A stretch of 37,226 bases of DNA from Candidatus Bathyarchaeia archaeon. GTDB lineage: Archaea; Thermoproteota; Bathyarchaeia; Bathyarchaeales; Bathycorpusculaceae. Numbering within the stretch: the first letter of the stretch is position 1; each line of letters opens with the position of its first letter. The stretch covers positions 1-37,226 of the forward strand of contig JAVZRN010000004.1 in the NCBI GenBank assembly GCA_038880555.1, in the 5' to 3' direction. A program made the translations under genes and the position numbers. Under the pieces are notes generated by a model, which was not told the origin of the DNA, did not search any database, and was given only the letters and a program-made list of their open reading frames with translations. Shown here piece after piece: positions 7,902 through 15,910 of the stretch.

Positions 7902-8915
7902 TCAGATGGAATTGTCCATAATCCAACTTTCGCTCAAAATCTTTTCTTGATACCCTATTGTTGGAATGGGAACTTGAGGCGGAGCTATCTGGATTCTTCT
8001 AATTTCCTTTATAGTTCTAAAAACGTGAGTAAGGTCTAACGATTCAATTATAGCTCTATTGAAGACGCCTGTAGATACTTCATCGGAACCTAAAATGGTT
8101 TCAGGATTATAAGGAGTGCTCATTTCAAGTAAATTGTTGTATTGTAAAAATAGGCCTATCATATCCTTCTCAAAATCCGGATCTGGCTCTATCACGGGCA
8201 AACCTATTTCTTTCGCCTCCTTTCGTCCGATAATATAGTCGTGTGAAAACCTACCTTTGTATATGGTGGTAGTTATCTGTTCTATTTTCTGTTCCTCCCG
8301 CATATGATAGCTTAAAAGTTTCTTCGCAAGAAAAACAATTTCTTGCCTAGTCCTAAACACTTGTCCTAATATAAGTGGGTGAACCTTTTTGGACAACACC
8401 TCAAAAACTTTAACTAAAGATTCTTCGCTTTTCAAACCTTGGTCCTTTGCTAAGTCTAGATAGCCTATCACGTCTTCAACGCTTACAGGGATAGGCCCAG
8501 GCGCATATGTTGGAGGGATTCCTTTAGGTAATGGTCCGAGAGGTGATTGCACGGAAGGGTCGATGGGACTTAATTGAGCCATTTTAGACAATATTATTCT
8601 GTCTGCCCCTAATGCAACAAGCGTTGCACAACTTAATGCCTTGAACGGGATAATTACATCAAATGAGTCACAATATTCTCTTATAAGGTTGACAAGCGCG
8701 TATCCAGCCATAGTAATTCCACCAGTGCTATATAAATACAAAGATATTTTCCTTTGATGTCCAATCTGAGTTAGATGCTGTAAGATGAAGGGGAAGGTGT
8801 CAAATGCTATTTTTGTTTCAAGCCCCCTGCGGTCTCCAGTTATGTATACTAATAATCGAGAGTTAGTTTTATCCTCAATATGACGGATAAGCTCCATTCG
8901 CTCATCTCTTGTCAT
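7902..8915 (-). CDS. Serine dehydrogenase proteinase-like (SDH_sah, ClpP/crotonase fold)
   Basis: A 337-residue protein of the SDH_sah family (ClpP/crotonase fold). Signature segments are LYSTGGITMAGYALVNLIRE (glycine-rich oxyanion region, residues 62-81), IIPFKALSCATLVALGADRI (residues 88-107, candidate nucleophile Ser95), and SKMAQLSPIDPSVQSPLGP (residues 110-128). Family members are proposed serine proteases related to SppA and are cytosolic when, as here, no signal peptide or membrane segment is present. ATG start with AGGGAG 6 bases upstream. It sits between the Doc module and the replication genes. The family is common in archaea and also in mobile islands; substrate unknown. A role as a protease effector in cell-death defence is a guess. 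Confidence 0.75.
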   Translation of the reverse strand: MTRDERMELIRHIEDKTNSRLLVYITGDRRGLETKIAFDTFPFILQHLTQIGHQRKISLYLYSTGGITMAGYALVNLIREYCDSFDVIIPFKALSCATLVALGADRIILSKMAQLSPIDPSVQSPLGPLPKGIPPTYAPGPIPVSVEDVIGYLDLAKDQGLKSEESLVKVFEVLSKKVHPLILGQVFRTRQEIVFLAKKLLSYHMREEQKIEQITTTIYKGRFSHDYIIGRKEAKEIGLPVIEPDPDFEKDMIGLFLQYNNLLEMSTPYNPETILGSDEVSTGVFNRAIIESLDLTHVFRTIKEIRRIQIAPPQVPIPTIGYQEKILSESWIMDNSI

Positions 8916-8978
8916 GAGTAACTCCCTTAAAATTTACTATGCATGATTGTTTATAAAAGTAGTTGCTGCTTTGTTTGA

Positions 8979-9617
8979 TTAATTTAAATTTTCAATTACT
9001 GTTATGAAACTTGTTTTGAGTCCTATTTTCCAGTAGCCTTGTATGTCTGAGCGGTATAGGTATATTATGTTGTCTTGTCTTAGGTTTTTTAGGGCTTCGA
9101 GAACTTCTGCCGGGTTTGCCTTTAGCTTTTCAGCAAGCTCAAAGTTATCTCTTATTAGGATAAATTTTGAGCCTGTTTCATTGTAATGTTTTAGCAATAA
9201 TTCTACTACTTCCTTTTCCACATTGTCTAAGCCAGAATTTTGAAGCCACAAACTGATTGGAATCTGTTTTGTTGTTTTTGGCTGGTTACTTTCTACTTTC
9301 TTTTTATTTTCTTTTGATTTTCTTTCTACTTTCTTTCGATAGTCATTTATATTATTATATACGAAATCCAGATACTTAACAAATTCAACCCCAGAATCAG
9401 TTAAAAACCAAAAATCGCCATTTTTCATGGCTAAACCATATTTCTGCATGTTCTTTAAATATCTCCAAACGTAATTCTGGCTTTTTCCGCTTCTTTCAGC
9501 CAGGTCGCAGCAGCGACCACCACCGTCAAACAACATGTAAAGAAGCGTTATTGTGAAACCTCTAACCCGTCCAAGGGTGGTAGAAGTAGTATATAATAAG
9601 GTATAGTTAATAGCCAA
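8979..9617 (-). CDS. Winged-helix DNA-binding protein at the end of the early operon
   Basis: A 212-residue protein. Residues about 15-80 form a winged helix: TLLYMLFDGGGRCCDLAERSG, then KSQNYVWRYLKNMQKYGLAM as recognition helix, and NGDFWFLTDSGVEFVKYLDF as wing. A charged linker with many Lys/Glu (residues 92-112) leads to a second helical domain ending in NLRQDNIIYLYRSDIQGYWKIG, which resembles another winged-helix segment. The start is a TTG 5 bases after the helicase stop. The two-domain layout and position after the helicase suggest an origin-binding or loader protein, but this is inference. Confidence 0.6.
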   Translation of the reverse strand: MAINYTLLYTTSTTLGRVRGFTITLLYMLFDGGGRCCDLAERSGKSQNYVWRYLKNMQKYGLAMKNGDFWFLTDSGVEFVKYLDFVYNNINDYRKKVERKSKENKKKVESNQPKTTKQIPISLWLQNSGLDNVEKEVVELLLKHYNETGSKFILIRDNFELAEKLKANPAEVLEALKNLRQDNIIYLYRSDIQGYWKIGLKTSFITVIENLN

Positions 9618-9621
9618 AAAA

Positions 9622-11118
9622 TCATCTCACAAATTCTATTCTGAAGCCTCGCTCGGTTATGGCGTAAAGCCTCTTCTGGTAGTTTTCAAACTCCTCTTCA
9701 GTCATCAGAATAATGTGTTCGGGTTCTTCTTTGGCTGAGTGCATTATCCTTCCAAATCTTTGGCTTTCCTGCATTCTGCTACCATAAAGGAAGGCTACTT
9801 CTATTACTCGTTCTATTCCTGGAAGGCTTACGCCCTCATCGCCCACACGGCTGACGACGCAGGCTTGGCTTTCCCTGATAATTTCAAGCCTATCCTTTGT
9901 TTCTCCGTAAACGAAGGGTATGTTGAAGGTTTTGGCTATCTTCTCGCCCAAATCAAGCCAGTCGCAGAAAATTAATGTTTTAACTGGGATTTGTAGCAGC
10001 TCGCTGAGCTTCCGTATTTTCTCACGGTTATCGCTTAAAATGTAAACTCGGAAGGTTGGTTTTCGCACTACCTGAAGCCTTATCAGTTCTTCCCAGCTCA
10101 TGCCCACTGGAAAGCCTGTCAAGGCGATGATGTAGTTTTCACGGCCGTCTTCACGGTATGGCGAGCCGCTGAAGCCCATGCGGTATTTAGTCTTTAATGT
10201 AGCCATGCGAACAAAAGTGTTAGCTGGAAGATGTTGTGTTTCATCCCAGATTACCAAGGTGTATTCGTTGTTTTTAACTTTGTCATAGGCGTGGTATGTG
10301 ACAACTTCTATTTCGTGGCGGTATTGCGGAATGTATTTGTTTATGCGTTCCAGCCACTGCTCCTTAAGCGTCAAAGTTGGCACGACAACAAGCTTTCTGC
10401 CTTTAACCCTTGCGAGGGCATATATCCCGAAAAGGCTTTTTCCGCTACCAAAAGCCCAGAAAACGCCTATGGCACCTTTGTTGAGGAACTCGTTCCAAGC
10501 GTATTCTTGATAGCTTCTAAGTTTTATGCCATCCCAAGGACGTAGGTCTTCCTCTTTAACCGGGGTTGGCATGAATGGAAGTGTGCCGTCTTCGATCATT
10601 TGGGCGATGAGCTTAAACTCGTAGCCCTTCTTTATGCGTAATCTATCCTCGCCTTCACGCCTCGTAATAAAATGTTTATATCGGCGTAAGGCTTCCTCTT
10701 GCAGTTCCTTACCAGTCAGCAGCATACCGTCATAGACCTTGAAGGGCAAGGGCTTAGCGAACTTGAACTTGTCTTCTAGGCTTGCAGGTATTTCGCTGAA
10801 CCATTTAACATAACGGTTCACAACAAAAATGTTGTAGCTTTTAGTGCTGCGTTCCAGCCAGCCAATCTGAAAATTCAGCCATTTAGGCGCAATAACATAC
10901 CATTCATTAGCCCTTTTTGGGATAATCACATAGGGCTCTTCAAAGAAAGGTTGTAAAAACTCCTTTCGCACTTGACTGAAGCGGAACAACTCCATTTTCC
11001 GCTCAAAATCGCTTTTAATCTGAGCTTGCAAAACATCAACGGAATGCTTCAACTCATCCAGCTTGGCTAGGGCTTCCATGACGCTTTGGCGGACCTCAGC
11101 CGTGTCAAGCTCGTTCAA
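9622..11118 (-). CDS. SF2 helicase, XPB-like, of the viral early operon
   Basis: A 498-residue helicase. Residues 1-40 are a coiled coil, residues 40-195 an N-terminal domain, then RSYQEYAWNEFL (Q-like region, 201-212), Walker A AFGSGKS (222-228), the motif II variant WDETQ (291-295), motif III FSGSP, and motif VI ESQRFGRIMH in the second RecA domain. The order and DETQ box are like XPB/Ssl2-type helicases. It overlaps the upstream small zinc gene by 4 bases. It probably unwinds viral DNA in replication or transcription. A gene with about 87% identical N-terminal 125 residues begins at 36851 in element B, so this helicase is a shared core gene of this virus group. Confidence 0.88.
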   Translation of the reverse strand: MNELDTAEVRQSVMEALAKLDELKHSVDVLQAQIKSDFERKMELFRFSQVRKEFLQPFFEEPYVIIPKRANEWYVIAPKWLNFQIGWLERSTKSYNIFVVNRYVKWFSEIPASLEDKFKFAKPLPFKVYDGMLLTGKELQEEALRRYKHFITRREGEDRLRIKKGYEFKLIAQMIEDGTLPFMPTPVKEEDLRPWDGIKLRSYQEYAWNEFLNKGAIGVFWAFGSGKSLFGIYALARVKGRKLVVVPTLTLKEQWLERINKYIPQYRHEIEVVTYHAYDKVKNNEYTLVIWDETQHLPANTFVRMATLKTKYRMGFSGSPYREDGRENYIIALTGFPVGMSWEELIRLQVVRKPTFRVYILSDNREKIRKLSELLQIPVKTLIFCDWLDLGEKIAKTFNIPFVYGETKDRLEIIRESQACVVSRVGDEGVSLPGIERVIEVAFLYGSRMQESQRFGRIMHSAKEEPEHIILMTEEEFENYQKRLYAITERGFRIEFVR

Positions 11119-11342
11119 GTCTTGGCCTCCAATAAGCTTCTAATTGGGCCTAAAAACCAGAATGAAACCTTGAGACGGAATGGTTTTGGTAAACAAATTA
11201 TTTGGTTAGCGTTAAATCCGAGCAGCTTTAAGTCTTCTAAACACCACTTGCAGACATGAAGTTGCTTTTCATCATTACCAAAAATAATCAAAAACTCTGC
11301 TTGGTTTTGTGTAAATGGATAGCATAAAACGCAACGGGTCAC
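11115..11342 (-). CDS. Small zinc-finger protein
   Basis: A 75-residue protein with two CxxC pairs: CVLC at residues 4-7 and CKWC near 31-34, the layout of a small zinc finger (CxxC-x23-CxxC). The C-terminal half is hydrophobic and basic (KPFRLKVSFWFLGPIRSL). Start GTG at 11342 overlaps the upstream stop, and the end overlaps the helicase start, so it belongs to one tightly packed early operon. The family is not recognised. A similar CxxC protein (31196-31381) lies in element B, but the two are not clearly homologous by eye. Confidence 0.6.
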   Translation of the reverse strand: MTRCVLCYPFTQNQAEFLIIFGNDEKQLHVCKWCLEDLKLLGFNANQIICLPKPFRLKVSFWFLGPIRSLLEAKT

Positions 11343-11662
11343 GATTCACGCCTTCTGCTGAGTATTCCTTCAAGGTGCGGCTTTACCTGGTGTAATGAAA
11401 AAGCGTATTCGATTAGCAATCTCCACAAAAGTTTGCTTTTAGTCTCTAAACGCTTGGCAAGTTTAGGTCCAAAAGTTGGGCTTATGTCCAACATTTTCTC
11501 AACAACCTCAATTATCTCGTCATCTCGTGGACACCAGTCGGCCTCAAACATGCTACGGATACGAAAATTGTCATCCTTTGGTAGTTCAAACTCGATGCGT
11601 AATGTGGGATAGTTTGGATTAACCCTGTGCGAATCAACATCTTTGGTCACCCTCAAACGCAT
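11339..11662 (-). CDS. Conserved-looking small early protein, unknown
   Basis: A 107-residue soluble protein. The first part is beta-like (MRLRVTKDV, then TLRIEFELPKDDNFRI), followed by helices (DDEIIEVVEKMLDI and KLAKRLETKSKLLWRLLIEYAFSL). It ends with a basic HLEGILSRRRES tail. No catalytic motif can be seen. It overlaps the next gene by 4 bases in the operon leading to the helicase, so a role in replication or as a helicase partner is possible. The family is not recognised. Confidence 0.55.
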   Translation of the reverse strand: MRLRVTKDVDSHRVNPNYPTLRIEFELPKDDNFRIRSMFEADWCPRDDEIIEVVEKMLDISPTFGPKLAKRLETKSKLLWRLLIEYAFSLHQVKPHLEGILSRRRES

Positions 11663-11671
11663 AAAAAGGCG

Positions 11672-11932
11672 TCAGCCCTGCTGGACTATGCGGACAAAAC
11701 CCTGAAACTCATCAACCTCTACGGAGTCAACCCTATGCCCTAAGGCTTTGACACACTTTGCTAAGGCCTCGTCAACCTTGCCAACAAACTCCACAACCCT
11801 TGAACCGCTAAAATAAACAACCTTCGTGATGTTGCCTTCGCCATCAGCCTGATAAAAAACTGTTCCAAGCTCATGCATACTCTTACGCAGAAGCTCAGCA
11901 TCCGTTATTTTGGCTAAAAGCTGAAGCTTCAC
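11672..11932 (-). CDS. Small early protein, unknown
   Basis: An 86-residue protein with alternating strand and helix: KLQLLAKITDAELLRKSMHEL, then VFYQADGEGNITKVVYFSG, VVEFVGKVDEALAKCVKALG and VDSVEVDEFQGFVRIV. It looks like a compact alpha/beta domain. Start is GTG overlapping the stop of the upstream gene. No motif links it to a known family. Its position in the early operon is the only functional clue. Confidence 0.5.
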   Translation of the reverse strand: MKLQLLAKITDAELLRKSMHELGTVFYQADGEGNITKVVYFSGSRVVEFVGKVDEALAKCVKALGHRVDSVEVDEFQGFVRIVQQG

Positions 11933-12120
11933 TCTACATGCCCTCCAGCCACTGCTTTCTCAACAACCCGCGATTCTACATCAGCAAAAAAGCCAAGCTT
12001 CTCCTCAAGCCGCTTAATACGACGCTCATGATCAGCCAAAACATCAAGCGTATCCCGTAAGGCATAGGCTAAATCCTCAGCAGACTTCGCAAGAACCTTC
12101 AAGTCGCCTTTCTCACTCAT
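11929..12120 (-). CDS. Small coiled-coil early protein
   Basis: A 63-residue, mostly helical protein with a heptad-like run (DTLDVLADHERRIKRLEEKLGFF) suggesting a short coiled coil that would dimerise. It lies between the RHH gene and the next small gene, with 4-base overlaps at both ends. The family is not recognised, and no catalytic residues are visible. Confidence 0.5.
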   Translation of the reverse strand: MSEKGDLKVLAKSAEDLAYALRDTLDVLADHERRIKRLEEKLGFFADVESRVVEKAVAGGHVE

Positions 12121-12308
12121 CTGCTGGCCTCCCTTTTAGCTTTAGGCAATCTGCTTGTGGGATGTGGAATTGGATTCTCTTCCTTGTAGGATTTCAGCCC
12201 AAGCTTTATGATATATTCGATGAATGTGCTGCGTTTTGTTATTCCTCGCAGCTCGTCTATCTCCCGTAGCAGTTCAGGCTCGATTGTGAATCCGATTTTG
12301 ACTTTCAA
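12117..12308 (-). CDS. RHH regulator, first gene of the early operon
   Basis: A 63-residue protein. VKIGFTIEPELLREIDELRG forms the strand and first helix, and KRSTFIEYIIKLGLKSYKEE the turn and second helix of a ribbon-helix-helix domain. A basic C-terminal tail follows (RLPKAKREASR). Start is TTG at 12308 with AGGAGAA about 7 bases upstream. A TATA-like TTTATAAAT lies about 50 bases upstream between two matching half-sites, so it probably represses its own operon and perhaps the divergent gene. Confidence 0.7.
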   Translation of the reverse strand: MKVKIGFTIEPELLREIDELRGITKRSTFIEYIIKLGLKSYKEENPIPHPTSRLPKAKREASR

Positions 12309-12339
12309 GGCGATGTTCTCCTAAAGGTTCTTTGGATAC

Positions 12340-12397
12340 TTGGTATACATCGAAGAATTTATAAATCTAATTCCACTAATCATACTTGTAATACCAA
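12340..12397. promoter_or_regulatory. Early promoter with flanking inverted half-sites
   Basis: Between two divergent RHH genes, TTGGTATAC (12340-12348) and GTAATACCAA (12388-12397) are near-perfect inverted half-sites. They bracket the TATA-like AATTTATAAAT at about 12357-12367. A related GGATAC lies at 12334-12339. Binding of an RHH protein to both arms would block the leftward TATA box and could also affect the rightward gene. The operator call is inference from symmetry and position. Confidence 0.5.
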
Positions 12398-12438
12398 AAA
12401 CGAAATAAACCATAAACAACAAAAAAGGACGGATAAAA

Positions 12439-12864
12439 ATGAAAACCCTAAAAATCTCAGACGATATTCACCAGAAGCTTACAGCCTTACTGGGCGAGTT
12501 AACAGCCCAAACAATGAAAATGCAAACCTACCAAGACGCCATAGAAGCCCTCCTAACCCAGTCAGTAATAGTTCCGCCTGAACTGCTCCGCGAAGTCGAA
12601 GAGTTCATAACCAAAAACAAACATAAAGGCTACACACGAAAAGAAGAGTTCATACGCCAAGCAATACGCTTCTTCCTAAAATGGGAATCAGAAGAATACG
12701 AATACATAGAAATCCCAAAACAAAAATACGACAAACTAAACAAAGCGGTAAAACAAATGAACACACCTTACTACAACGCAGAAGAGTTCATAGACGACCA
12801 AGTAAACAAAATCCTTGACCAATACGAAAAATACCTTGAAGAAAGCAAGGCAAAGTTAAAGTAA
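12439..12864 (+). CDS. Tandem RHH-like regulator (two RHH-like repeats)
   Basis: A 141-residue protein. Residues 1-40 (KTLKISDDIHQKLTALLGEL, then YQDAIEALLTQ) and 45-80 (VPPELLREVEEFI, then KGYTRKEEFIRQAIRFFLKW) both read as ribbon-helix-helix units. The third part (EIPKQKYDKLNKAVKQMNTPYYNAEEFIDDQVNKILDQYEKYL) has the same strand-helix-turn-helix feel, so two or three repeats may have arisen by duplication. ATG start with AAAGGACG upstream. It faces the early operon and probably controls the switch between early and maintenance states, by analogy with divergent repressor pairs. Confidence 0.6.
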   Translation: MKTLKISDDIHQKLTALLGELTAQTMKMQTYQDAIEALLTQSVIVPPELLREVEEFITKNKHKGYTRKEEFIRQAIRFFLKWESEEYEYIEIPKQKYDKLNKAVKQMNTPYYNAEEFIDDQVNKILDQYEKYLEESKAKLK

Positions 12865-12934
12865 GATCGGCATCACAAATCTTCGTTAAGCAAATCGATC
12901 TGAACTACCTTGCCATTAAAAAAAGGCCATAACT

Positions 12935-14032
12935 TTACGTCGCCGAATTGTTCAATTGATTTTTTATAGTGTTGATGGCTTTTTCTAAACTCTCTTTGTG
13001 AAAAGTGAACGTATACACATCAGCTTCCAAAATTTTCTTAGCATCACTCCACCTTGCTATCCATCCTGCGCCGTCCATCAGTGCAAATATTTTCATGAGT
13101 CCCTTTTCTGATTCAGCGACTATCACCTTTCTTTTGTTGGTCATACCGCTTGAAGTTGTAATCACATACATCACTTCAATGACGATTTTGGGATTAGATT
13201 TGTTGGGGATATATATGTCCCATTTTCTGGTTTGTTCACTCGTCTCTTCATTTTCATCTTCTTCATTTTTTTCTTCAAGCTCATGAGGAATTCCGTGAAA
13301 ATCTAAGACTTCCTTCAAAACTTCTTCGTATTTTATTCCTTCTTTAGCTTTTAGCATACCTTTACTTTTTGATGAATATATTAACTGTAACAAGTCTAAT
13401 ACCTGCGATTTTACTCCAGGATGATTTCTAATTAATTCTGGAAGCATTTTTAGGGTAATTATATTCTCACAAAAACGAGTTATGGATTTTCCAATTAATT
13501 CATAAAGTTCTCCATTAGATATGTTCGCATTATAGTATTTCCCAAAATCTTCTGAGAACATTTTATAGAGAAGAAAAACCAGCAAATTCTTAACCGATTT
13601 TTTTTCATTGAGTTTCTTTTTTAGATCTATACTTGTTTTGGGAAGGAATTTACATCTATCCTGCTTTACTTTGGTTATGAGTTCTTTTAATTCGTTATCT
13701 TTTATTTTGTTTTCTTCGTGATGCCTATCCAGCAGCATGAGAATTCTACAAAGAACTTCGTAAGATTCTAACGCGATCGTTACAAATAAGTCAATAAAAA
13801 TTTGATTCTCAGCAAATGTTTTTAAAAAATCATTTTTCGGTGGGTTTTGACCCAAAAAATCCAGGAATTGCTCTAAATCATTTCTTATTGAGGAGCTTTC
13901 TTCTTTGAATGCCTTCTTTTCAATAAGCCCTACTTGGGCCAAATATTCCCTCAATAAAGAAGGTGTCAGAAGAAACGTGTTTTTGCTAATGTAATCTTCC
14001 CTAATTTTTTCAGAATTTTCTTTATGCCACAA
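12935..14032 (-). CDS. Type II restriction endonuclease, PD-(D/E)XK-like
   Basis: A 365-residue protein placed directly after a DNA methyltransferase. Residues 1-225 are helical. The C-terminal part resembles restriction nucleases of the DpnII/MboI kind: a glutamate-rich loop, then KWDIYIP with Asp272, then PKIVIEVMYV with Glu286, and TTSSGMTNK ending at Lys300. This fits the acidic-acidic-Lys core of PD-(D/E)XK enzymes, although the ExK spacing is not classical. Start is TTG at 14032. The gene is much more A/T-rich than viral structural genes, so it was probably acquired. It would cut unmodified invading DNA; the recognition site is not deducible. Confidence 0.65.
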   Translation of the reverse strand: MWHKENSEKIREDYISKNTFLLTPSLLREYLAQVGLIEKKAFKEESSSIRNDLEQFLDFLGQNPPKNDFLKTFAENQIFIDLFVTIALESYEVLCRILMLLDRHHEENKIKDNELKELITKVKQDRCKFLPKTSIDLKKKLNEKKSVKNLLVFLLYKMFSEDFGKYYNANISNGELYELIGKSITRFCENIITLKMLPELIRNHPGVKSQVLDLLQLIYSSKSKGMLKAKEGIKYEEVLKEVLDFHGIPHELEEKNEEDENEETSEQTRKWDIYIPNKSNPKIVIEVMYVITTSSGMTNKRKVIVAESEKGLMKIFALMDGAGWIARWSDAKKILEADVYTFTFHKESLEKAINTIKNQLNNSAT

Positions 14033-14068
14033 CGTTACAATCCCTTATTTCAGTATTTAAATGAAAAC

Positions 14069-15661
14069 CTAATTAGCATATCGGTTCAGATCTGTTTGTA
14101 GCGTCAATTTTGCAAGTTTCAGTGCTTTACTCCAGTTTGGAAAAATCTCACTTAGCTTGTCTTTACTCACTCCTAGATATAAACTTGCTTCATCTATTGT
14201 CGGAAGTCTTCCAAATTTTTTGGCAAATTTCTCCATTTCAACTTGCACCCATTTTTTTGTAATTCCAAATTTTCTATCTCTCAGATTATTTTTGCTTGGT
14301 TCTTCTAAAATTTCTTCGAGCTCACCCGCCAACCTTTTGTTTGCAATTTCTACATAAGTGGGGTCAATGTCGATGCCTACAAAGGCTCTTTTTAATTTTT
14401 TTGCAACAACCACCGTTGTTCCAGTTCCCACCATCGGATCTAAAACTATATCCCCATCGCGAGTAGTTAACTCAATCAAAAAACGTAAAAGCCTCTCCGG
14501 CAACTGAACTGGGTGAAACTTGAACCTTTTATGGCGATGTTTAATTCTGTGGATGTCCCACCTTACATCCCTCACGCTTATCTTATCTCTTATCCCTAAA
14601 CTCCTTCTCACTTTAGCGCATTTTATTCTTAAACAATAATTCATGGAATCTTGGTCCTCTTTCAATGGATAAGTTTTAACATCACTAGTTTTAGAAAGCC
14701 ATAACAGTGCATAATGAGCAGGAATCAATTTTCCCCTAGGTTCAGCAGTTTCATCCCAAACAATCCATCTAATTAAATAATAATTAGGAAGCAATTCAAC
14801 TAAGATTTCGTGTGCCCATTTCGGAATGTTTAAAAGAAACAAGCTACCATTTGGTTTCAAAATTTTAAAACACTCATTCAACCATTTTAGTGACCACTCG
14901 ACATAATCTTTTCTTTCATCTTCGTAATTTAGATATTTTTTCCCCAAATTATAAGGGGGGTCTATAAAGATCATGTCAACTGAGTTTGAAGGAAATCCTT
15001 TCAAAACCTCTATTGCATCGCCTTCCAACACTATATTCTTCATATGTGCAGGAAAACTGTTTACCTCAAAAATATTCTGAGTTTCATTGTGCAATACTTC
15101 TTTTTCACCTTTAATAATATCAACTTTACCAAACATATTCTCTAATCTTTTAATCACGATAGGCGGGCAACTTCTTCCAACTATATCCTTGTAAGTTAAA
15201 GGCATATCCTTCCAAACATCAGAGATAAGAGATCCCTCAGGATGCATAAGATGAGTTTTACCTCCCCAATCTTTAAGGGGCTTTTTACAAAATGAACAGT
15301 ATTGATGAGGTATTCTTACTTTATTTGGCGCAAATTTTTTAGACAGCAGCAAAAGGCCGACATGCGATACAAGCAAATTGTTAGCCTTAAATTCATTTAA
15401 GGGATCAAAGTATACAACGATATGATACTTAAAATCATATTTCCACATCTTGAATTTATTAAACCAAAATGGCAAAAATGTTGGAGCGTCGTAAATTGCA
15501 ATCGTGTCATAGTTGCTCAAATTAGGAACACTAGTAATCTTAACAGTCCCTCTAAAAGGTTTGAGGAGACTTTCTGGGGATATGATGTTATCTATTAGTA
15601 GAATAGATTGTGTAATATTATGTTTTTTGCTTAGCATATTGACCTTCGCCTTTAACTCCAA
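14069..15661 (-). CDS. Beta-class DNA methyltransferase of a restriction-modification system
   Basis: A 530-residue protein. Residues 228-237 contain motif IV MIFIDPPYNL (DPPY at 234-237), and residues 405-417 contain motif I VLDPMVGTGTTVV, in the IV-before-I order of beta-class N6-adenine/N4-cytosine methyltransferases. A CSFC pair (122-125) may bind zinc. Residues about 450-525 form a helical C-terminal domain (LPTIDEASLYLGVSKDKL) like a helix-turn-helix. The N-terminal 60-180 region looks like a second, degenerate copy of the 300-390 part. TTG at 15661 immediately follows the controller stop; an ATG at 15637 is an alternative start. It modifies the site cut by the downstream nuclease. Confidence 0.85.
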   Translation of the reverse strand: MELKAKVNMLSKKHNITQSILLIDNIISPESLLKPFRGTVKITSVPNLSNYDTIAIYDAPTFLPFWFNKFKMWKYDFKYHIVVYFDPLNEFKANNLLVSHVGLLLLSKKFAPNKVRIPHQYCSFCKKPLKDWGGKTHLMHPEGSLISDVWKDMPLTYKDIVGRSCPPIVIKRLENMFGKVDIIKGEKEVLHNETQNIFEVNSFPAHMKNIVLEGDAIEVLKGFPSNSVDMIFIDPPYNLGKKYLNYEDERKDYVEWSLKWLNECFKILKPNGSLFLLNIPKWAHEILVELLPNYYLIRWIVWDETAEPRGKLIPAHYALLWLSKTSDVKTYPLKEDQDSMNYCLRIKCAKVRRSLGIRDKISVRDVRWDIHRIKHRHKRFKFHPVQLPERLLRFLIELTTRDGDIVLDPMVGTGTTVVVAKKLKRAFVGIDIDPTYVEIANKRLAGELEEILEEPSKNNLRDRKFGITKKWVQVEMEKFAKKFGRLPTIDEASLYLGVSKDKLSEIFPNWSKALKLAKLTLQTDLNRYAN

Positions 15662-15862
15662 TCAAGTAACCATAGAACTTTTCGCGTTTTGTTTTTCGGG
15701 CCTCAACACTATTACAAGTTTGCCTTCTTCAGCTCGAAGCTCCCAGATTAATCTGTCTCCTTCCGCGAGGTTAAATTGTCTGACTATTCCGATTGGAACA
15801 GTGGTTCTTAACGATCTATTGCTTTTAGTCGAGGCTCTGGTTAGAACAGTTATTTCGACCAT
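15662..15862 (-). CDS. AbrB-like (SpoVT fold) DNA-binding controller
   Basis: A 66-residue protein with the swapped-hairpin AbrB pattern: RSLRTTVPIGIVRQFNLAEGDRLIWEL followed by EEGKLVIVLRPEK. Such proteins bind DNA as dimers. It is the first gene of the restriction-modification operon, and a methyltransferase start follows its stop without a gap, so it may act as the controller in place of the helix-turn-helix C protein used by many type II systems. A strong palindrome containing the TATA box lies 30 bases upstream. Target binding is inferred. Confidence 0.75.
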   Translation of the reverse strand: MVEITVLTRASTKSNRSLRTTVPIGIVRQFNLAEGDRLIWELRAEEGKLVIVLRPEKQNAKSSMVT

Positions 15863-15891
15863 AATAGCCCACGTATGCTAATTTTAGGTAA

Positions 15892-15910
15892 AAAAGTTTA
15901 TAAAACTTTT
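15892..15910. promoter_or_regulatory. Palindrome with embedded TATA box upstream of the RM operon
   Basis: AAAAGTTT (15892-15899), ATA, AAACTTTT (15903-15910) is a perfect 8-bp inverted repeat whose centre TTTATAAA is a good archaeal TATA box, placed about 35-40 bases from the controller start. A protein bound here would compete with TBP. This is a likely autoregulatory operator of the AbrB-like controller, giving delayed nuclease expression. Confidence 0.55.
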
